Below, piece by piece: positions 18,778 to 28,819 of a stretch of DNA of 64,000 bases. The stretch's first letter is position 1; each line of letters opens with the position of its first letter. Source of the stretch: Pseudomonadota bacterium (GTDB lineage: Bacteria; Pseudomonadota; Gammaproteobacteria; Burkholderiales; Rhodocyclaceae). Location of the stretch: the NCBI GenBank assembly GCA_018241725.1, contig JAFEDI010000079.1, positions 1-64,000 of the forward strand, in the 5' to 3' direction. A program made the translations under genes and the position numbers. The notes below the pieces were generated by a model. The model made no database searches, was not told the DNA's origin, and was given only the letters and a program-made list of their open reading frames with translations.

Positions 18778-19206
18778 ATGTTCGATCCCTCCCGTGACCA
18801 GGCCCGCCAGTTCTTCGTCAGTTCCTGGAGCAAGCACAAGAACCGCGAAGTCCTGACCCAGCTCGAGATCATCGCCGCCGACCTGGTCGCCCATCACCCG
18901 GAATACCACGCGCTGCTGGAAGACCCGGACGCGGTCATGAAGGACTTCAGCCCGGAGGACGGTCAGGTCAATCCCTTCCTGCACCTGTCCCTGCATCTGG
19001 CCATTGAAGAGCAGCTGTCGATCAACCAGCCACCGGGCATCCGCGAAGCCTTCGAGCAGTGCCAAGCCCGCCACGGTGACCGCCACGCTGCGCTGCACGA
19101 CGTGCTCGAATGCCTCGGCGAGACCATCTGGAAAGCCCAGCGCGACAAGGCTCCGCTGGATGGCCGCGCCTACGTGGAAGCGGTGCGCAAGCGCGCCAGC
19201 AGCTGA
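18778..19206 (+). CDS. DUF1841 family protein
   Basis: A 142-residue soluble protein of a family known from beta- and gammaproteobacteria (MFDPSRDQARQFF at the N-terminus, PEDGQVNPFLHLSLHLAIEEQLSIN in the middle). The histidine-rich HLSLHLAIEEQ stretch is the family hallmark. The function is unknown. It follows nth after an 80-nt gap that contains a GC-only low-complexity run (about 18707-18738). Confidence 0.85.
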   Translation: MFDPSRDQARQFFVSSWSKHKNREVLTQLEIIAADLVAHHPEYHALLEDPDAVMKDFSPEDGQVNPFLHLSLHLAIEEQLSINQPPGIREAFEQCQARHGDRHAALHDVLECLGETIWKAQRDKAPLDGRAYVEAVRKRASS

Positions 19207-19261
19207 AGCACGCCGCCCCGATGCAATGAAACGGTAATCCGCCGGGCCCACCATCGGGCCC

Positions 19262-20131
19262 ATGCAATCCAGCCCGTCCCAGCCCCTCGCGGGCCGCATC
19301 GCCCTCGTCACGGGCGCCAGCACCGGCATCGGCCGGGTCACCGCCCGGCAACTCGCCCTTCAAGGTGCCCACGTTTATCTGGCCTGCCGTTCCGAAGCCC
19401 GGACCCGCCCGGTCATCGACGAGATCCAGCGCCTCACCGGCCGCGCCGCCGCCGAATGGCTGGAGCTGGACCTCGCCGACAGCCGCTCGATCCGCGCCTG
19501 CGCCAGCCGCTTCCTGGATTCCGGGCAGCCGCTTCATCTTCTGGTCAACAACGCCGGCTTGGCCGGCGCCCGTGGTCTGACCCGCGACGGCTTCGAGATG
19601 GCCTTCGGCGTCAATCATCTGGGTCATTTCCTGCTCACCGACCTGCTGCTCGAACGCCTCAAGGCATCCGCGCCGGCCCGCGTCGTCACCGTCGCCAGCC
19701 GCGCCCACCGCCGCGCACCGGCCATCGACTGGAATGCCGTGCGCCGACCGACCCGCTCCCTGACCGGCGTACGCGAATACGCGGTATCCAAGCTCGCCAA
19801 CGTGCTGTTCAGTGCCGAGCTGGCCCGCCGGCTGGATGGCAGCGGCGTCAGCACCTATGCGTTGCATCCGGGAGTCGTGGATACCGAAGTGTGGCGTGCC
19901 GTGCCGGGTCCGCTACGGCCACTCCTGAAGCTGCGTGGTCTGCTCACCCCGGAGGAAGGTGCCCGCACCACGCTGCACTGCGCACTGCACGCCCCGGCCA
20001 GCGAGAGCGGGCTGTACTACGCCCGATCCGCGGTGACGGCGCCGACCGACCGCGCCTGCGATTTTCGCCTGGCCGCCGAGCTATGGCGGCGCAGTGCGGA
20101 ATGGGTGGCCGACATCGGCCAGTACCGCTGA
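19262..20131 (+). CDS. Short-chain dehydrogenase/reductase, retinol-dehydrogenase-like
   Basis: A 289-residue SDR. The NAD(P)-binding loop TGASTGIG is near residue 17, NNAG is in place, and the catalytic pair is YAVSK. The sequence between them (NHLGHFLLTDLLLERLK, SRAHRRA) resembles the RDH/WWOX-type SDRs, which oxidise or reduce lipophilic alcohols and ketones. The substrate cannot be named. It is a single gene converging on the ybdK-like gene. Confidence 0.88.
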   Translation: MQSSPSQPLAGRIALVTGASTGIGRVTARQLALQGAHVYLACRSEARTRPVIDEIQRLTGRAAAEWLELDLADSRSIRACASRFLDSGQPLHLLVNNAGLAGARGLTRDGFEMAFGVNHLGHFLLTDLLLERLKASAPARVVTVASRAHRRAPAIDWNAVRRPTRSLTGVREYAVSKLANVLFSAELARRLDGSGVSTYALHPGVVDTEVWRAVPGPLRPLLKLRGLLTPEEGARTTLHCALHAPASESGLYYARSAVTAPTDRACDFRLAAELWRRSAEWVADIGQYR

Positions 20132-20154
20132 TACCAGACAGTCTGGCAGCTTCC

Positions 20155-21270
20155 TCACTCCGCCCAACGCAAACATTGCTGGCGCACGAGCTCGGGCAGC
20201 AGCGGATCGGCGCGATACTGCTCACGCAACCACATCGCGTCGTTCGTGCGCGTCGCCGCGTCATGGGCCAACGCGGCGCAGGCCGCTTGCGTGCCCAGCA
20301 CTGCCGCATGTGGACCGATGCGGTTCACCAGCGCGACGATCGCATCGCCGAGGACGCAGCGCTCGCCGCTTTCAGGATCGACCCACACTCCCTCGTAGCC
20401 GAAGCGGCAAGCCTGGAAGCGGTTGAAGGCATACACCAGGTAGTCGTCCTCGGCAGGCGTGAAGGGCTGGTCCACCATCAGCCAGCGGGCGATGGTCTGG
20501 ATCAGCGCGGCCAGGCGTGCCGCCCGCTCCACGGTGAGCGGCGTATCGAGCACCCGGACTTCGATCGTGCCGTACTCCGGCTTCGGGCGGATGTCCCAGT
20601 AGAAGTCCTTCATGCTTTCCACGACGCCGGTCCGTGCCATCTTCTCGAAGTAGGCCTCGAAATCGGCCCAGGTAAGAACGAAGGGCGCCCGGCCGGACAG
20701 GGGAAAGGCGAAGATCGAGTTGAGCCGGGCCGAATCGAAGCCGGTGTCGTGCCCCTGCACGAAGGGCGACGACGCCGACAGCGCGATCAGGTGCGGGATG
20801 AAGCGCGACATGCCGTGCAGCAGCCGCAGCGCTTCGTCGGGGCCGGGGCAGCCGATGTGCACATGCTGCCCGAACACGGTGAACTGCTTGGCGAGGTAAC
20901 CGTACAGGTCGCTCAGGTGCTTGTAGCGGACGCCGTCGGTGATCTGCCGCTCCCCCCATAGCTGGAAGGGATGGGCGCCGCCTCCGCAGATACCTATATC
21001 GAGGCGCCGGGCGCCTTCCAGCAGGCCATTGCGCAAGGCCGTGAGCTGCGCCAGCACGTCACCGTAGTCCTCGCAGATGCCGGTGGCGATCTCGATCATG
21101 CTCGACGTGATCTCGGGCTTCACGTCACCGACGAAGCCCTGCTGCTCGAGCACCCGCAGCAGATCCGGCGCCGCCGCGACGAGATCGAAATCATGGGTGC
21201 CCACCAGCTGGAGCTCCAGCTCGACCCCCAGGGTCAGCGCACGGGAGGTGGAAAAGGCCTCAAGCGACAT
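20155..21270 (-). CDS. ybdK: YbdK-type carboxylate-amine ligase (glutamate-cysteine ligase family 2)
   Basis: A 371-residue GCS2-family enzyme. Conserved blocks are [11 protein letters not shown] (Glu/Mg binding), [39 protein letters not shown], and [19 protein letters not shown]. The E. coli relative has weak glutamate-cysteine ligase activity. The frame is open upstream, but the family starts at MSLEAFSTS (ATG at 21270). This start lies inside the 3' end of the antiporter gene, an 11-nt overlap that suggests translational coupling. Confidence 0.9.
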   Translation of the reverse strand: MSLEAFSTSRALTLGVELELQLVGTHDFDLVAAAPDLLRVLEQQGFVGDVKPEITSSMIEIATGICEDYGDVLAQLTALRNGLLEGARRLDIGICGGGAHPFQLWGERQITDGVRYKHLSDLYGYLAKQFTVFGQHVHIGCPGPDEALRLLHGMSRFIPHLIALSASSPFVQGHDTGFDSARLNSIFAFPLSGRAPFVLTWADFEAYFEKMARTGVVESMKDFYWDIRPKPEYGTIEVRVLDTPLTVERAARLAALIQTIARWLMVDQPFTPAEDDYLVYAFNRFQACRFGYEGVWVDPESGERCVLGDAIVALVNRIGPHAAVLGTQAACAALAHDAATRTNDAMWLREQYRADPLLPELVRQQCLRWAE

Positions 21271-22483
21271 GGTGGGCCTCCTTGCCGATATTGGTCTCGC
21301 CGCAATGGCGCAGCGCCCACTGGGTCGCGATGGGACCGGCGATCTCCATGACCGCGGCAGCACCGGCCAGCGCCGCCGCCACATGCCGGCCCAGTTCGGG
21401 GAAGGCCAGGTACAGGCTGGCGGTCAGCAGGAAGGCCGTGCCCGACATGGGAAGCAGCGCAATGCCCAGCGCGACCGACTGCCCCATCGACAGGCCCGAG
21501 AGCCGCCCGAACAACACGCTGCCGCCCACCTTCGCAGCCGCCCGCAGGACCACCACCGTCACGCCGGCGAGGCCACCGCCGACGATCAGGCGCCAGTCCG
21601 CCGCCATGCCGTTCACCACGAACAGCAGCACCACCAGTGCGCCACCCGCGGTGCCGAAGTGGCGCGGCCACAGGCACGGGCGCAGGTCGCGGCTGCGCAG
21701 CACCATGCCGGCCAGCAGCGGCACCAGGATCGGCGATGCACCAGCGAGACGGACCAGCACGAGCGCCAGGAACAGGAGACCGATAAGCAGCAGCACACTG
21801 TTCTCGTTGGCCAGGTCGAGGCGCCGCCGCGCAACACCGACCGCCGCCGCCAGCAACAGCGCCAGCACGAAGGTACTCACCAGATAGCGCAGCGGCGCCT
21901 GCAGGGACTGCAGCACGCTCTGCCCATGGGCCTGCCCGAGCAGCGCCAGCAGCACTTGCACGGCGAGCACCGCATAGATCGTGTTGAGGGCAGACAGCAT
22001 CAACAGGCGTTCAGTCACCTGGCCGCGGGCATTCAGCTCGGAGGCGACGCGCATCACCACTGCCGGCGAACTGACCATGCAGACGGCCCCCACGGCAATC
22101 GAGCTGCCGAAACCGAGCCCGAGGTAATGGCCGATGCCAAAGACCATCACGAAAGTCATGCCAGCCTCCGCGAGGCTGGTGGCAATCAGCCACGGGTTGT
22201 CACGCAGCCAGTGCAGATGTACCCGGCTGCCGAGTTCGAAGAGGAGGACCGCCATCGCCACCTCAAGGCCGTGGCGAAAGCCCTCCGACAGGGCCAATCC
22301 GCCTGCGTCGAGATGATTCGATGCAAACAGGCCGACCAGGGTGTAGCCAACGATGCGCGGCCAGCCCAGCAGGCGGAACACCGCTTCGCCTGCCAATGGC
22401 GCAATCACCAGCAGCATGGCCAGCCAGAAGCTGGTATCGAGGGGGGCTATCCAACCGGGAAGAAAAGAAAGATCGGGCGCCAT
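21260..22483 (-). CDS. CPA2-family cation/proton antiporter (KefB/C-like membrane domain)
   Basis: A 407-residue integral membrane protein with about twelve hydrophobic segments. It corresponds to the Na/H-exchanger domain of KefB/KefC, with [19 protein letters not shown] and [15 protein letters not shown] resembling the family signature. No C-terminal RCK/TrkA-N nucleotide-binding domain is present, so gating would have to be different from Kef. A strong TAGGAGA ribosome-binding site places the start at 22483 rather than at 22510. It overlaps the ybdK-like gene. Confidence 0.85.
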   Translation of the reverse strand: MAPDLSFLPGWIAPLDTSFWLAMLLVIAPLAGEAVFRLLGWPRIVGYTLVGLFASNHLDAGGLALSEGFRHGLEVAMAVLLFELGSRVHLHWLRDNPWLIATSLAEAGMTFVMVFGIGHYLGLGFGSSIAVGAVCMVSSPAVVMRVASELNARGQVTERLLMLSALNTIYAVLAVQVLLALLGQAHGQSVLQSLQAPLRYLVSTFVLALLLAAAVGVARRRLDLANENSVLLLIGLLFLALVLVRLAGASPILVPLLAGMVLRSRDLRPCLWPRHFGTAGGALVVLLFVVNGMAADWRLIVGGGLAGVTVVVLRAAAKVGGSVLFGRLSGLSMGQSVALGIALLPMSGTAFLLTASLYLAFPELGRHVAAALAGAAAVMEIAGPIATQWALRHCGETNIGKEAHHVA

Positions 22484-22704
22484 GCAATCTCCTACCGGAC
22501 GAGCGCACACCCAATCGCAAACACCGGGCGCGGATCGTCGAAGAACGGCGAATCATGAATCCCCGCGCTTATTCCATCAGGGACGAGCGCGGGGGGCGTG
22601 CTTCGTAGAGGCAGCCCGGCGCGGTAAGTTCCGACCTCAGCGCCCCGAAATGGGCTTGCGAAACGGCAACAAGCTCCATGTCGAGGCCACCGAGGAGGCC
22701 CGAC

Positions 22705-23913
22705 CTACTCGTGGCGCAAGGCTTCGATGGGATCGAGGCGTGCCGCCCGGCGAGCCGGCACATAGCCGAACAGCACGCCAATGGCTGCCGAGAAGCCGAA
22801 GGACAAGAGGTTGATTGCCGGATCGAACAGGTAGGGCACATGCATCAGCCCAGCGCCGCCGATAGACGCCAGCGTGGCCAGCACGATGCCGACGATGCCA
22901 CCGAGCGAAGCCAACGCTACCGCCTCGATCAGGAACTGCAGCAGCACCTCCCGCTCCAGCGCTCCGATGGCCAGACGGATACCGATCTCACGGGTCCGCT
23001 CGGTGACCGACACCAGCATGATGTTCATGATGCCGATGCCGCCCACCAGCAGGCTCACTGCCGCCACCGCGCCAAGCAAGCCGGTCATCACCTTGGTGGC
23101 GCCAGACAGCGTTTCGGCAATCTGACGGGTGTCCATCACCGCGAAGTCGTCGTTGTCGCCAGGGCCGATGTGGCGGCGCTCGCGCATCAGCCAGGTCACC
23201 TGGTCCTTGGCGGTCTCCATGGACGCATCATCACGCACCGACACCATCAGCGTCGCCACGTCCACCGAGCCGGTGAGGCGGCGCTGTACGGTGCGCAACG
23301 GCATCACCACCACATCATCCTGATCGTTGCCCATCGTGGACTGCCCCTTGGACGCCAGCAGACCGATCACCTCGCAGGAGAACTGCTTGACGCGGATCTG
23401 CTGGCCGACGGGGTCCTGCCCGCCGAACAGCTCCAGCCGGATAGTGTCGCCGATCACGCACACCGCTGCACCAGCCCGTTCTTCCGCCTCGTTGAAGATC
23501 CGCCCGCCGGCTAGCTGCCATTTGCCGGTGGCGAACCAGTCGTGGCTGGTGCCGGTGACACCGGACGACCAGTTGCGCGACATCGCCACCAAGGTGACGC
23601 TCTTGCTGCTCACCGGCACCACCGCCGCCAGCCCACTCACCTGGTTGCGCAGCGCGTCCGCATCGGCCACCTTGAACTGTGCGGCACCGGCCGAATCCCG
23701 CCCCGGGCCGAGGTGCTGGCCGGGGCGGATGATCAGCAGGTTGCTGCCGAGACTGGCGATCTGGTCCGACACCGCCTGGGTCGCCCCGTTGCCGAGGGTG
23801 ACCATGGTGATCACCGCCGACACACCGATGACGATGCCGAGGATGGTCAGGAAGGAACGCATCAGGTTGCGGCGGATCTCCCGCAGCGCGAGCAGCAACG
23901 CATTCCAGATCAT
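22705..23913 (-). CDS. MacB-like ABC transporter permease
   Basis: A 402-residue permease corresponding to the membrane half of MacB: one N-terminal helix (about 18-40), a large periplasmic MacB core domain, then three C-terminal helices within FtsX-type segments (VGGIGIMNIMLVSVTERTREIGIRLAIGA). It forms a dimer powered by the separate ATPase encoded just upstream. The ATGA overlap at 23910-23913 couples the two. The substrate could be a macrolide, peptide or lipid-like compound; the sequence does not say. Confidence 0.93.
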   Translation of the reverse strand: MIWNALLLALREIRRNLMRSFLTILGIVIGVSAVITMVTLGNGATQAVSDQIASLGSNLLIIRPGQHLGPGRDSAGAAQFKVADADALRNQVSGLAAVVPVSSKSVTLVAMSRNWSSGVTGTSHDWFATGKWQLAGGRIFNEAEERAGAAVCVIGDTIRLELFGGQDPVGQQIRVKQFSCEVIGLLASKGQSTMGNDQDDVVVMPLRTVQRRLTGSVDVATLMVSVRDDASMETAKDQVTWLMRERRHIGPGDNDDFAVMDTRQIAETLSGATKVMTGLLGAVAAVSLLVGGIGIMNIMLVSVTERTREIGIRLAIGALEREVLLQFLIEAVALASLGGIVGIVLATLASIGGAGLMHVPYLFDPAINLLSFGFSAAIGVLFGYVPARRAARLDPIEALRHE

Positions 23914-24629
23914 CGAACGCCTCCCGCTTCCTGCAACGCACCCTTGCGCGTGTCGCTGGCGATGCGTCCATCCACCAGCCGTACGATGCGGTGGGCGTAC
24001 TCGGCCATGTCCGGCTCGTGGGTGACCATCAGCACGGTGATGCCCTGTTCCCGGTTGAGGCCGGCGAGCAGGTCCATGATCTCCCGGCTGCGCTCGCTGT
24101 CGAGGTTGCCAGTGGGTTCGTCGGCCAGCAGCAGCGACGGCCCGGTGACCAGCGCGCGGGCGATCGCCACGCGCTGTTGCTGGCCGCCGGAGAGCTCGGC
24201 CGGCGTGTGGTGCTCCCAGCCCGACAGGCCGACGGACGCCAGCGCGGCACGCGCCAGCTCATGGCGCCGGGCGGCCGGCTCGCCGCGATAGAGCAGCGGC
24301 AGTTCCACGTTCTCCTGGGCCGAGGTGCGTGCCAGCAGGTTGAAGCCCTGGAAGATGAAGCCCAGCGCGTGGCGGCGCAGCATGGCCCGCTGGTCGCGGC
24401 CGAGGCTTTCCACCGCCAGCCCGCGGAAGCGGTAACTGCCGCCGCTGGGTGTGTCGAGGCAACCGAGGATGTTCATCAGCGAAGACTTGCCCGATCCGCT
24501 GGGGCCCATGATGGCGACGAAATCCCCCTCCTCAACGGTCAGATCTACGCCGCGCAGGGCCTGGAAGGCCGCCGCCCCGCTGCCGAAGCTGCGGGTGACG
24601 CCGGACAGCACGATCAGCGCTTCGCTCAT
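23910..24629 (-). CDS. MacB-like ABC transporter ATP-binding protein
   Basis: A 239-residue ATPase. Walker A GPSGSGKSS is at residues 42-50, the signature is LSGGQQQR, Walker B is LLLADEP and the H-loop is in VTHEPDM. It is closest in layout to the LolD/MacB class. The frame is open upstream, but ATG 24629 overlaps the preceding adaptor gene by four bases (ATGA), the same link used between all genes of this operon. Confidence 0.95.
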   Translation of the reverse strand: MSEALIVLSGVTRSFGSGAAAFQALRGVDLTVEEGDFVAIMGPSGSGKSSLMNILGCLDTPSGGSYRFRGLAVESLGRDQRAMLRRHALGFIFQGFNLLARTSAQENVELPLLYRGEPAARRHELARAALASVGLSGWEHHTPAELSGGQQQRVAIARALVTGPSLLLADEPTGNLDSERSREIMDLLAGLNREQGITVLMVTHEPDMAEYAHRIVRLVDGRIASDTRKGALQEAGGVR

Positions 24630-25924
24630 TTCTTCGCCGCCAGCGCCTCGGTGATCACCTCGGCACCGGGCGGCAGCGCCGCGTCCCCATCCACTGGACG
24701 GACCTCCGACACCTGGCCGTTGGTGCCCAGCACACTCACCTTCACAGCCAGCGGCTGCCCGTCCTTCAGCAGCCACAGGGTCTGGGTACCGTCCTTGGCA
24801 GCGGCGTCTGATGCAGCCTTGGGCGGCGGTGCCGGCGGACGCGGCATCAGGCTGGCGAGCAAGCTGCGCTTCTGGGCCTCCTGTTGCACAGACGGCGAGA
24901 AGCGCAGTGCCGTATTGGGCACCAGCAGCACATCCTGGCGGCGGGCAGTGGTGATCTCGGCGGTCGCGGTCATTCCCGGGCGCAGCATCAGCTCGTCGTT
25001 CTTGACGGACAGGATCGTCAGGTAGGACACCACCTGGTCCTTGGTCTGGGAGCCCCAACCAACTCGCGTGACGGTCGCCGGGAAGTTCCGCCCAGGCCAG
25101 GCGTCCACATGGAAGCGTGCGTCCTGCCCCTCCTTCACCTTGCCCACGTCGGCCTCGTCCACATCCACCTGCAGCTCCATGCGGCGCAGATCCTCGGCCA
25201 GCGTGAACAGCACCGGCGCGGTCATCGCCGCCGCCACGGTCTGGCCCGGCTCCACCTTGCGGGTCAGCACGATGCCGTCGATGGGCGACAGGATTGTGGC
25301 CTTGGACAGGCTGATCTCGTAGGTGCTGAGCAGCGCCTGGGCCGATGCGACCGCTGCCTCGGCGGCCTTCTGGTCGGCCACGGCACGCAGCGCGGCGGCC
25401 TCGCCGCTGTCCAGTTCGGCCTTCGATGGCACCTTACCGCCGGACAGGCGTGCCACCTCGCGCAGGCGGGCCAGACTCGCCGCGGTTTCGGCCACCGTCG
25501 CCTGGGCCTGGCGCACCTTGGCCTCGGCCGCCGCCAGGTCGGCCTTGGACTGGCGGACCTGATCCTTTAGCTTGGACGTATCAAGGCGGGCGATGACCTG
25601 CCCCTTCTTCACGTGGTCGTTCACATCCACCAGCACCGTCTCGATGATGCCTGACAGCTCACTGCCCACGTCCACCGAGTTGGTCGGCTGCAGGTTGCCG
25701 GTGGCCGACACGTTGATGACCAGTTCGCCCTTACGGACCGGCTGGGTACGGTAGCGCGGCCCTTCGTCGCCGCCGTTGCCGAACAGCGCGAAGCCGGCGG
25801 CCAGCGCGAGCGTGGCTACGGCACCGCCGATCAGCAGGCGCCGACGGCCGCCGAAACGGCCCTGGCCGCTGTTGAGGACGAGTTCGCGGAGCGCGTCCGC
25901 GGACGGGGATTCGGGCTTGTTCAT
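24626..25924 (-). CDS. MacA-like periplasmic adaptor (membrane fusion) protein
   Basis: A 432-residue HlyD/RND-type adaptor. After a cytoplasmic N-terminus there is one membrane helix (about 29-48), then the lipoyl half-motif (LVINVSATGNLQPTNSVDVGSELSG), a long coiled-coil hairpin (KDQVRQSKADLAAAEAKVRQAQATV), and a beta-barrel with a C-terminal domain. It bridges the MacB-type pump and the outer-membrane factor encoded upstream. Four-base overlaps on both sides show tight co-translation. Confidence 0.93.
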   Translation of the reverse strand: MNKPESPSADALRELVLNSGQGRFGGRRRLLIGGAVATLALAAGFALFGNGGDEGPRYRTQPVRKGELVINVSATGNLQPTNSVDVGSELSGIIETVLVDVNDHVKKGQVIARLDTSKLKDQVRQSKADLAAAEAKVRQAQATVAETAASLARLREVARLSGGKVPSKAELDSGEAAALRAVADQKAAEAAVASAQALLSTYEISLSKATILSPIDGIVLTRKVEPGQTVAAAMTAPVLFTLAEDLRRMELQVDVDEADVGKVKEGQDARFHVDAWPGRNFPATVTRVGWGSQTKDQVVSYLTILSVKNDELMLRPGMTATAEITTARRQDVLLVPNTALRFSPSVQQEAQKRSLLASLMPRPPAPPPKAASDAAAKDGTQTLWLLKDGQPLAVKVSVLGTNGQVSEVRPVDGDAALPPGAEVITEALAAKK

Positions 25925-27363
25925 GCGTCTTTTCCGGATTGGGGAGCGGCCTCGCTGCGGTCGGCGGACCAGCCGCCGCCGAGGGCCTTGTAGAGCTGGA
26001 TCAGCGCCGTCACGCGCTCAGCCTCCGCCGAGGCCAGGCTATCTTCGATGCTGAGCAGGCTGCGCTCGGTCGTCAGCACCGTCTGGAAGTCGATCAGGCC
26101 CGAGGCGTACTGGTGGCGCGCCAGCAGCGCCGCATTGCGGGCCGCGTCGGCGGCGCTGGCCAGGGCCTCCCGCCGCTGGCGGCTGTTGGCCAGTGCGACG
26201 AGAGCGTTCTGCACATCCTCCAGCGCTGTCAGCACGGTCTTCTCGTAGGTCGCCAGTTGCTGCTCGCGCACCGCGTCCTGCACCTCGACCTGGGCGCGCA
26301 GGCGGCCGGCATCGAACAGCGGCCCGCTGACCGCGGCGGCCAGCGAGCGGGCCACCTGCCCGCCGCCGCTGAAGGTGGACAGGCCGAGGGCCTGCAGGCC
26401 GATCGAGCCGGACAGGCTGAAGGATGGATACAGCGCCGCTTCCGCCTGCCCGACGCGGGCCGTCTCGGCTGCCAGGCGCCGCTCGGCGGCGCGCACGTCC
26501 GGGCGCTGGCGCAGCACCTCGGCGGGGATCAGCAGCCCGGTGGCCTCCGGCAGTTGCGGCAGCAGTCCGCTGCGGGCTCCCTCCGCCACGGCTAGCCGTG
26601 CGTGCAGGCTGCCCGGCGTACGCCCGGTGAGCAGCGCCAGGCGGTGCTCGGCCTCGGCGCGGCCGGTGTCGAGGGTCGGGATCGCCGCCCGCGTGGTTTC
26701 CCGATTGCTGCGCGCCTGTTCCACGTCGAGGCTGCCTACCAGCCCGGCCTGGGCGCGCCAGTCGGTGATCTGCAGGGTTTCCGACTGGCTGGCCAGGTTG
26801 TCACGGGCAATCGCCAGCCGTGCCTGGAAGGCCCGCAGCTCGACGTAGTTGAGGGCCACCTCGGCGGTCAGGCTCACCTGCGTGGCGTGCAGATCGGCCA
26901 GGCCGGCGTCCAGGTCTGCCTCGGCGGCCTCCAGCCCACGGCGGGTACCACCGAAGACGCCAGGCTCCCAGGCGGCGTCGAAGCCAGCCTGGTACAGACT
27001 CTGTGAGGCGCCGAAGGTGGTGCTGTGGCTCACGCCTCCAGACGCACTGAGGGTCGGGAAGCGCTTGGCCGAGGCCAGGTCACGGCCGGCCCTGGCGGCA
27101 CGCAGCGCAGCACGGGCGCTCTTCAGGTCCGGATTGGCCTGCAACGCCTCGTCCATCAGCACGCTCAATTGCGGGTCGGCCAGCTGGGTCCACCAGCGGG
27201 CCAGGGTTTGCGGGTCGGCCTGCCGTGTCCCCTCGACGGGTACGGACTGCCATGCGGCCGGCACATCGGGCCGGGGTGCCCGGTAGTCCGGGCCGACGCT
27301 GGCACAGGCGGTCAGCAGGCAGGCCAGCAGCGCCGGCAGGCGGCGTAGGGGTTCGATAGACAT
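25921..27363 (-). CDS. NodT-family outer-membrane efflux lipoprotein
   Basis: A 480-residue TolC-like outer-membrane factor. The lipobox LLTAC puts the lipidated cysteine at residue 20. Two OEP repeats follow with the hairpin helices (NPDLKSARAALRAARAGRDLA and ERTRALSS-like heptads) and the family phrase IPAEVLRQRPDVRAAERRLA. It forms the exit duct of the tripartite pump. The annotated start is at MSIEPLRR (27363), which gives the correct signal peptide; a 16-residue longer frame exists. First gene of the efflux operon. Confidence 0.93.
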   Translation of the reverse strand: MSIEPLRRLPALLACLLTACASVGPDYRAPRPDVPAAWQSVPVEGTRQADPQTLARWWTQLADPQLSVLMDEALQANPDLKSARAALRAARAGRDLASAKRFPTLSASGGVSHSTTFGASQSLYQAGFDAAWEPGVFGGTRRGLEAAEADLDAGLADLHATQVSLTAEVALNYVELRAFQARLAIARDNLASQSETLQITDWRAQAGLVGSLDVEQARSNRETTRAAIPTLDTGRAEAEHRLALLTGRTPGSLHARLAVAEGARSGLLPQLPEATGLLIPAEVLRQRPDVRAAERRLAAETARVGQAEAALYPSFSLSGSIGLQALGLSTFSGGGQVARSLAAAVSGPLFDAGRLRAQVEVQDAVREQQLATYEKTVLTALEDVQNALVALANSRQRREALASAADAARNAALLARHQYASGLIDFQTVLTTERSLLSIEDSLASAEAERVTALIQLYKALGGGWSADRSEAAPQSGKDA

Positions 27364-27497
27364 AAAGGGAACGGAAGGGCTGCATGCTCCGCGCAGCGAC
27401 CGGCCGATCATTGCCTTTCTGCGGGTAAGCCGCGGTTAGCCCACCGTAAAGCTGCGTTAAGGCGGCGCACCGAGAGTGGATTTCACCCCGCAAATGT

Positions 27498-27522
27498 AAA
27501 GCGGGCCACAAGGGCCCGCTTT
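27498..27522 (-). terminator. Terminator hairpin downstream of purM
   Basis: A perfect 10-bp stem (AAAGCGGGCC / GGCCCGCTTT) with a 5-nt loop, 39 nt past the purM stop. The stem ends in AAA/TTT on both strands, so it may act for either direction. It separates purM from the efflux operon. Confidence 0.75.
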
Positions 27523-27560
27523 GATCGAACGCATATTCCTGGGGCCGCGGCCCCGCAGGA

Positions 27561-28595
27561 TCAGACCACCACCGTCTGGGCCTGGCCTTCGGCGCGGGCT
27601 TCGATCGTGCCCAGCTCGTACACCGTTTCGCCGGTGGCACGCAGCTGTTCGGCGGCGGCAGCGGCGTCTTCCTTGGCAACGATGACGACCATGCCGATGC
27701 CGCAGTTGAAGACCCGGTACATTTCCTGGGCATCGACATTGCCGGCCTGCTGCAGCCACTGGAACAGCGGCGGCAGGGTCCACGCGTCCTTCTTGAGGAC
27801 GGCGGTCAGGTTGTCGGCCAGCACGCGGGGCACGTTGTCCAGCAGGCCGCCGCCGGTGATATGGGCCAGGCCCTTGACCAGGCCGTCGCGCTGCTCCATC
27901 AGCGCCAGCAGGGACTTCACGTAGAGCCGGGTCGGCTCCATGATCACGTCCTTCAGCTTGCGGCCGTGGAAATCGGCTTCCAGGTCGGGCTTGCTGACTT
28001 CGATGATCTTGCGGATCAGGGAGTAGCCGTTGGAATGGGCGCCGCTGGAAGCAAGACCCAGCACCACGTCGCCCGGACGGATGGTGGAACCGTCGATGAT
28101 CTTGGACTTGTCGACGGCGCCGACCGCGAAGCCAGCCAGGTCGTACTCGCCGTCCGGGTACATGCTGGGCATCTCGGCGGTTTCGCCGCCGATCAGCGCA
28201 CAGCCGGACAGCTCGCAGCCGCGGGCAATGCCCTCGACGACGGTGGCCGCGGTGTCCACATGCAGCTTGCCGCAGGCGAAGTAGTCGAGGAAGAACAGCG
28301 GCTCGGCACCCTGCACGAGGATGTCATTGACGCTCATCGCGACCAGATCCTGGCCGACGGTGTCATGCTTGTTGAGCTGGAAGGCCAGTTTGAGCTTGGT
28401 GCCGACGCCGTCGGTACCGGACACCAGCACCGGCTCTTTGAACTTCTTGGAGATCTCGAACAGGGCGCCGAAACCGCCGATGCCGCCCAGCACCTCCGGG
28501 CGCATGGTGCGCTTGGCAAAGGGCTTGATACGGTCGACCAGGGCATCGCCGGCATCGATATCCACACCGGCATCGCGATAAGTAAGGGAGCTCAT
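27561..28595 (-). CDS. purM: Phosphoribosylformylglycinamidine cyclo-ligase
   Basis: A 344-residue AIR synthetase of purine biosynthesis. Conserved blocks are [11 protein letters not shown] at the start, [45 protein letters not shown], and [15 protein letters not shown]. The length is typical. It is transcribed away from hda, which begins 225 nt away on the other strand; that interval presumably holds both promoters. purN, its usual partner, is not here. Confidence 0.97.
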   Translation of the reverse strand: MSSLTYRDAGVDIDAGDALVDRIKPFAKRTMRPEVLGGIGGFGALFEISKKFKEPVLVSGTDGVGTKLKLAFQLNKHDTVGQDLVAMSVNDILVQGAEPLFFLDYFACGKLHVDTAATVVEGIARGCELSGCALIGGETAEMPSMYPDGEYDLAGFAVGAVDKSKIIDGSTIRPGDVVLGLASSGAHSNGYSLIRKIIEVSKPDLEADFHGRKLKDVIMEPTRLYVKSLLALMEQRDGLVKGLAHITGGGLLDNVPRVLADNLTAVLKKDAWTLPPLFQWLQQAGNVDAQEMYRVFNCGIGMVVIVAKEDAAAAAEQLRATGETVYELGTIEARAEGQAQTVVV

Positions 28596-28819
28596 GGGTT
28601 CTGTGATCTTCTTTCAAGAAAATTGCGGGGTGGCCCGGCGGCATCCGGCACGGAAGGAATACGCTCTTCAGGTTGAGCGCCCCGCCGCGACCGGCTACAT
28701 TACAGGCCTTGCGGCGCAAAAGACCGGTTCAACCCGCCCTGCGCACGCAAATAAACCCGAATTTTAGCCGAAATGTCGCCCGACCGCCCCTTCCAGGTGC
28801 GTTCCCGCGAGAGCGCCCC

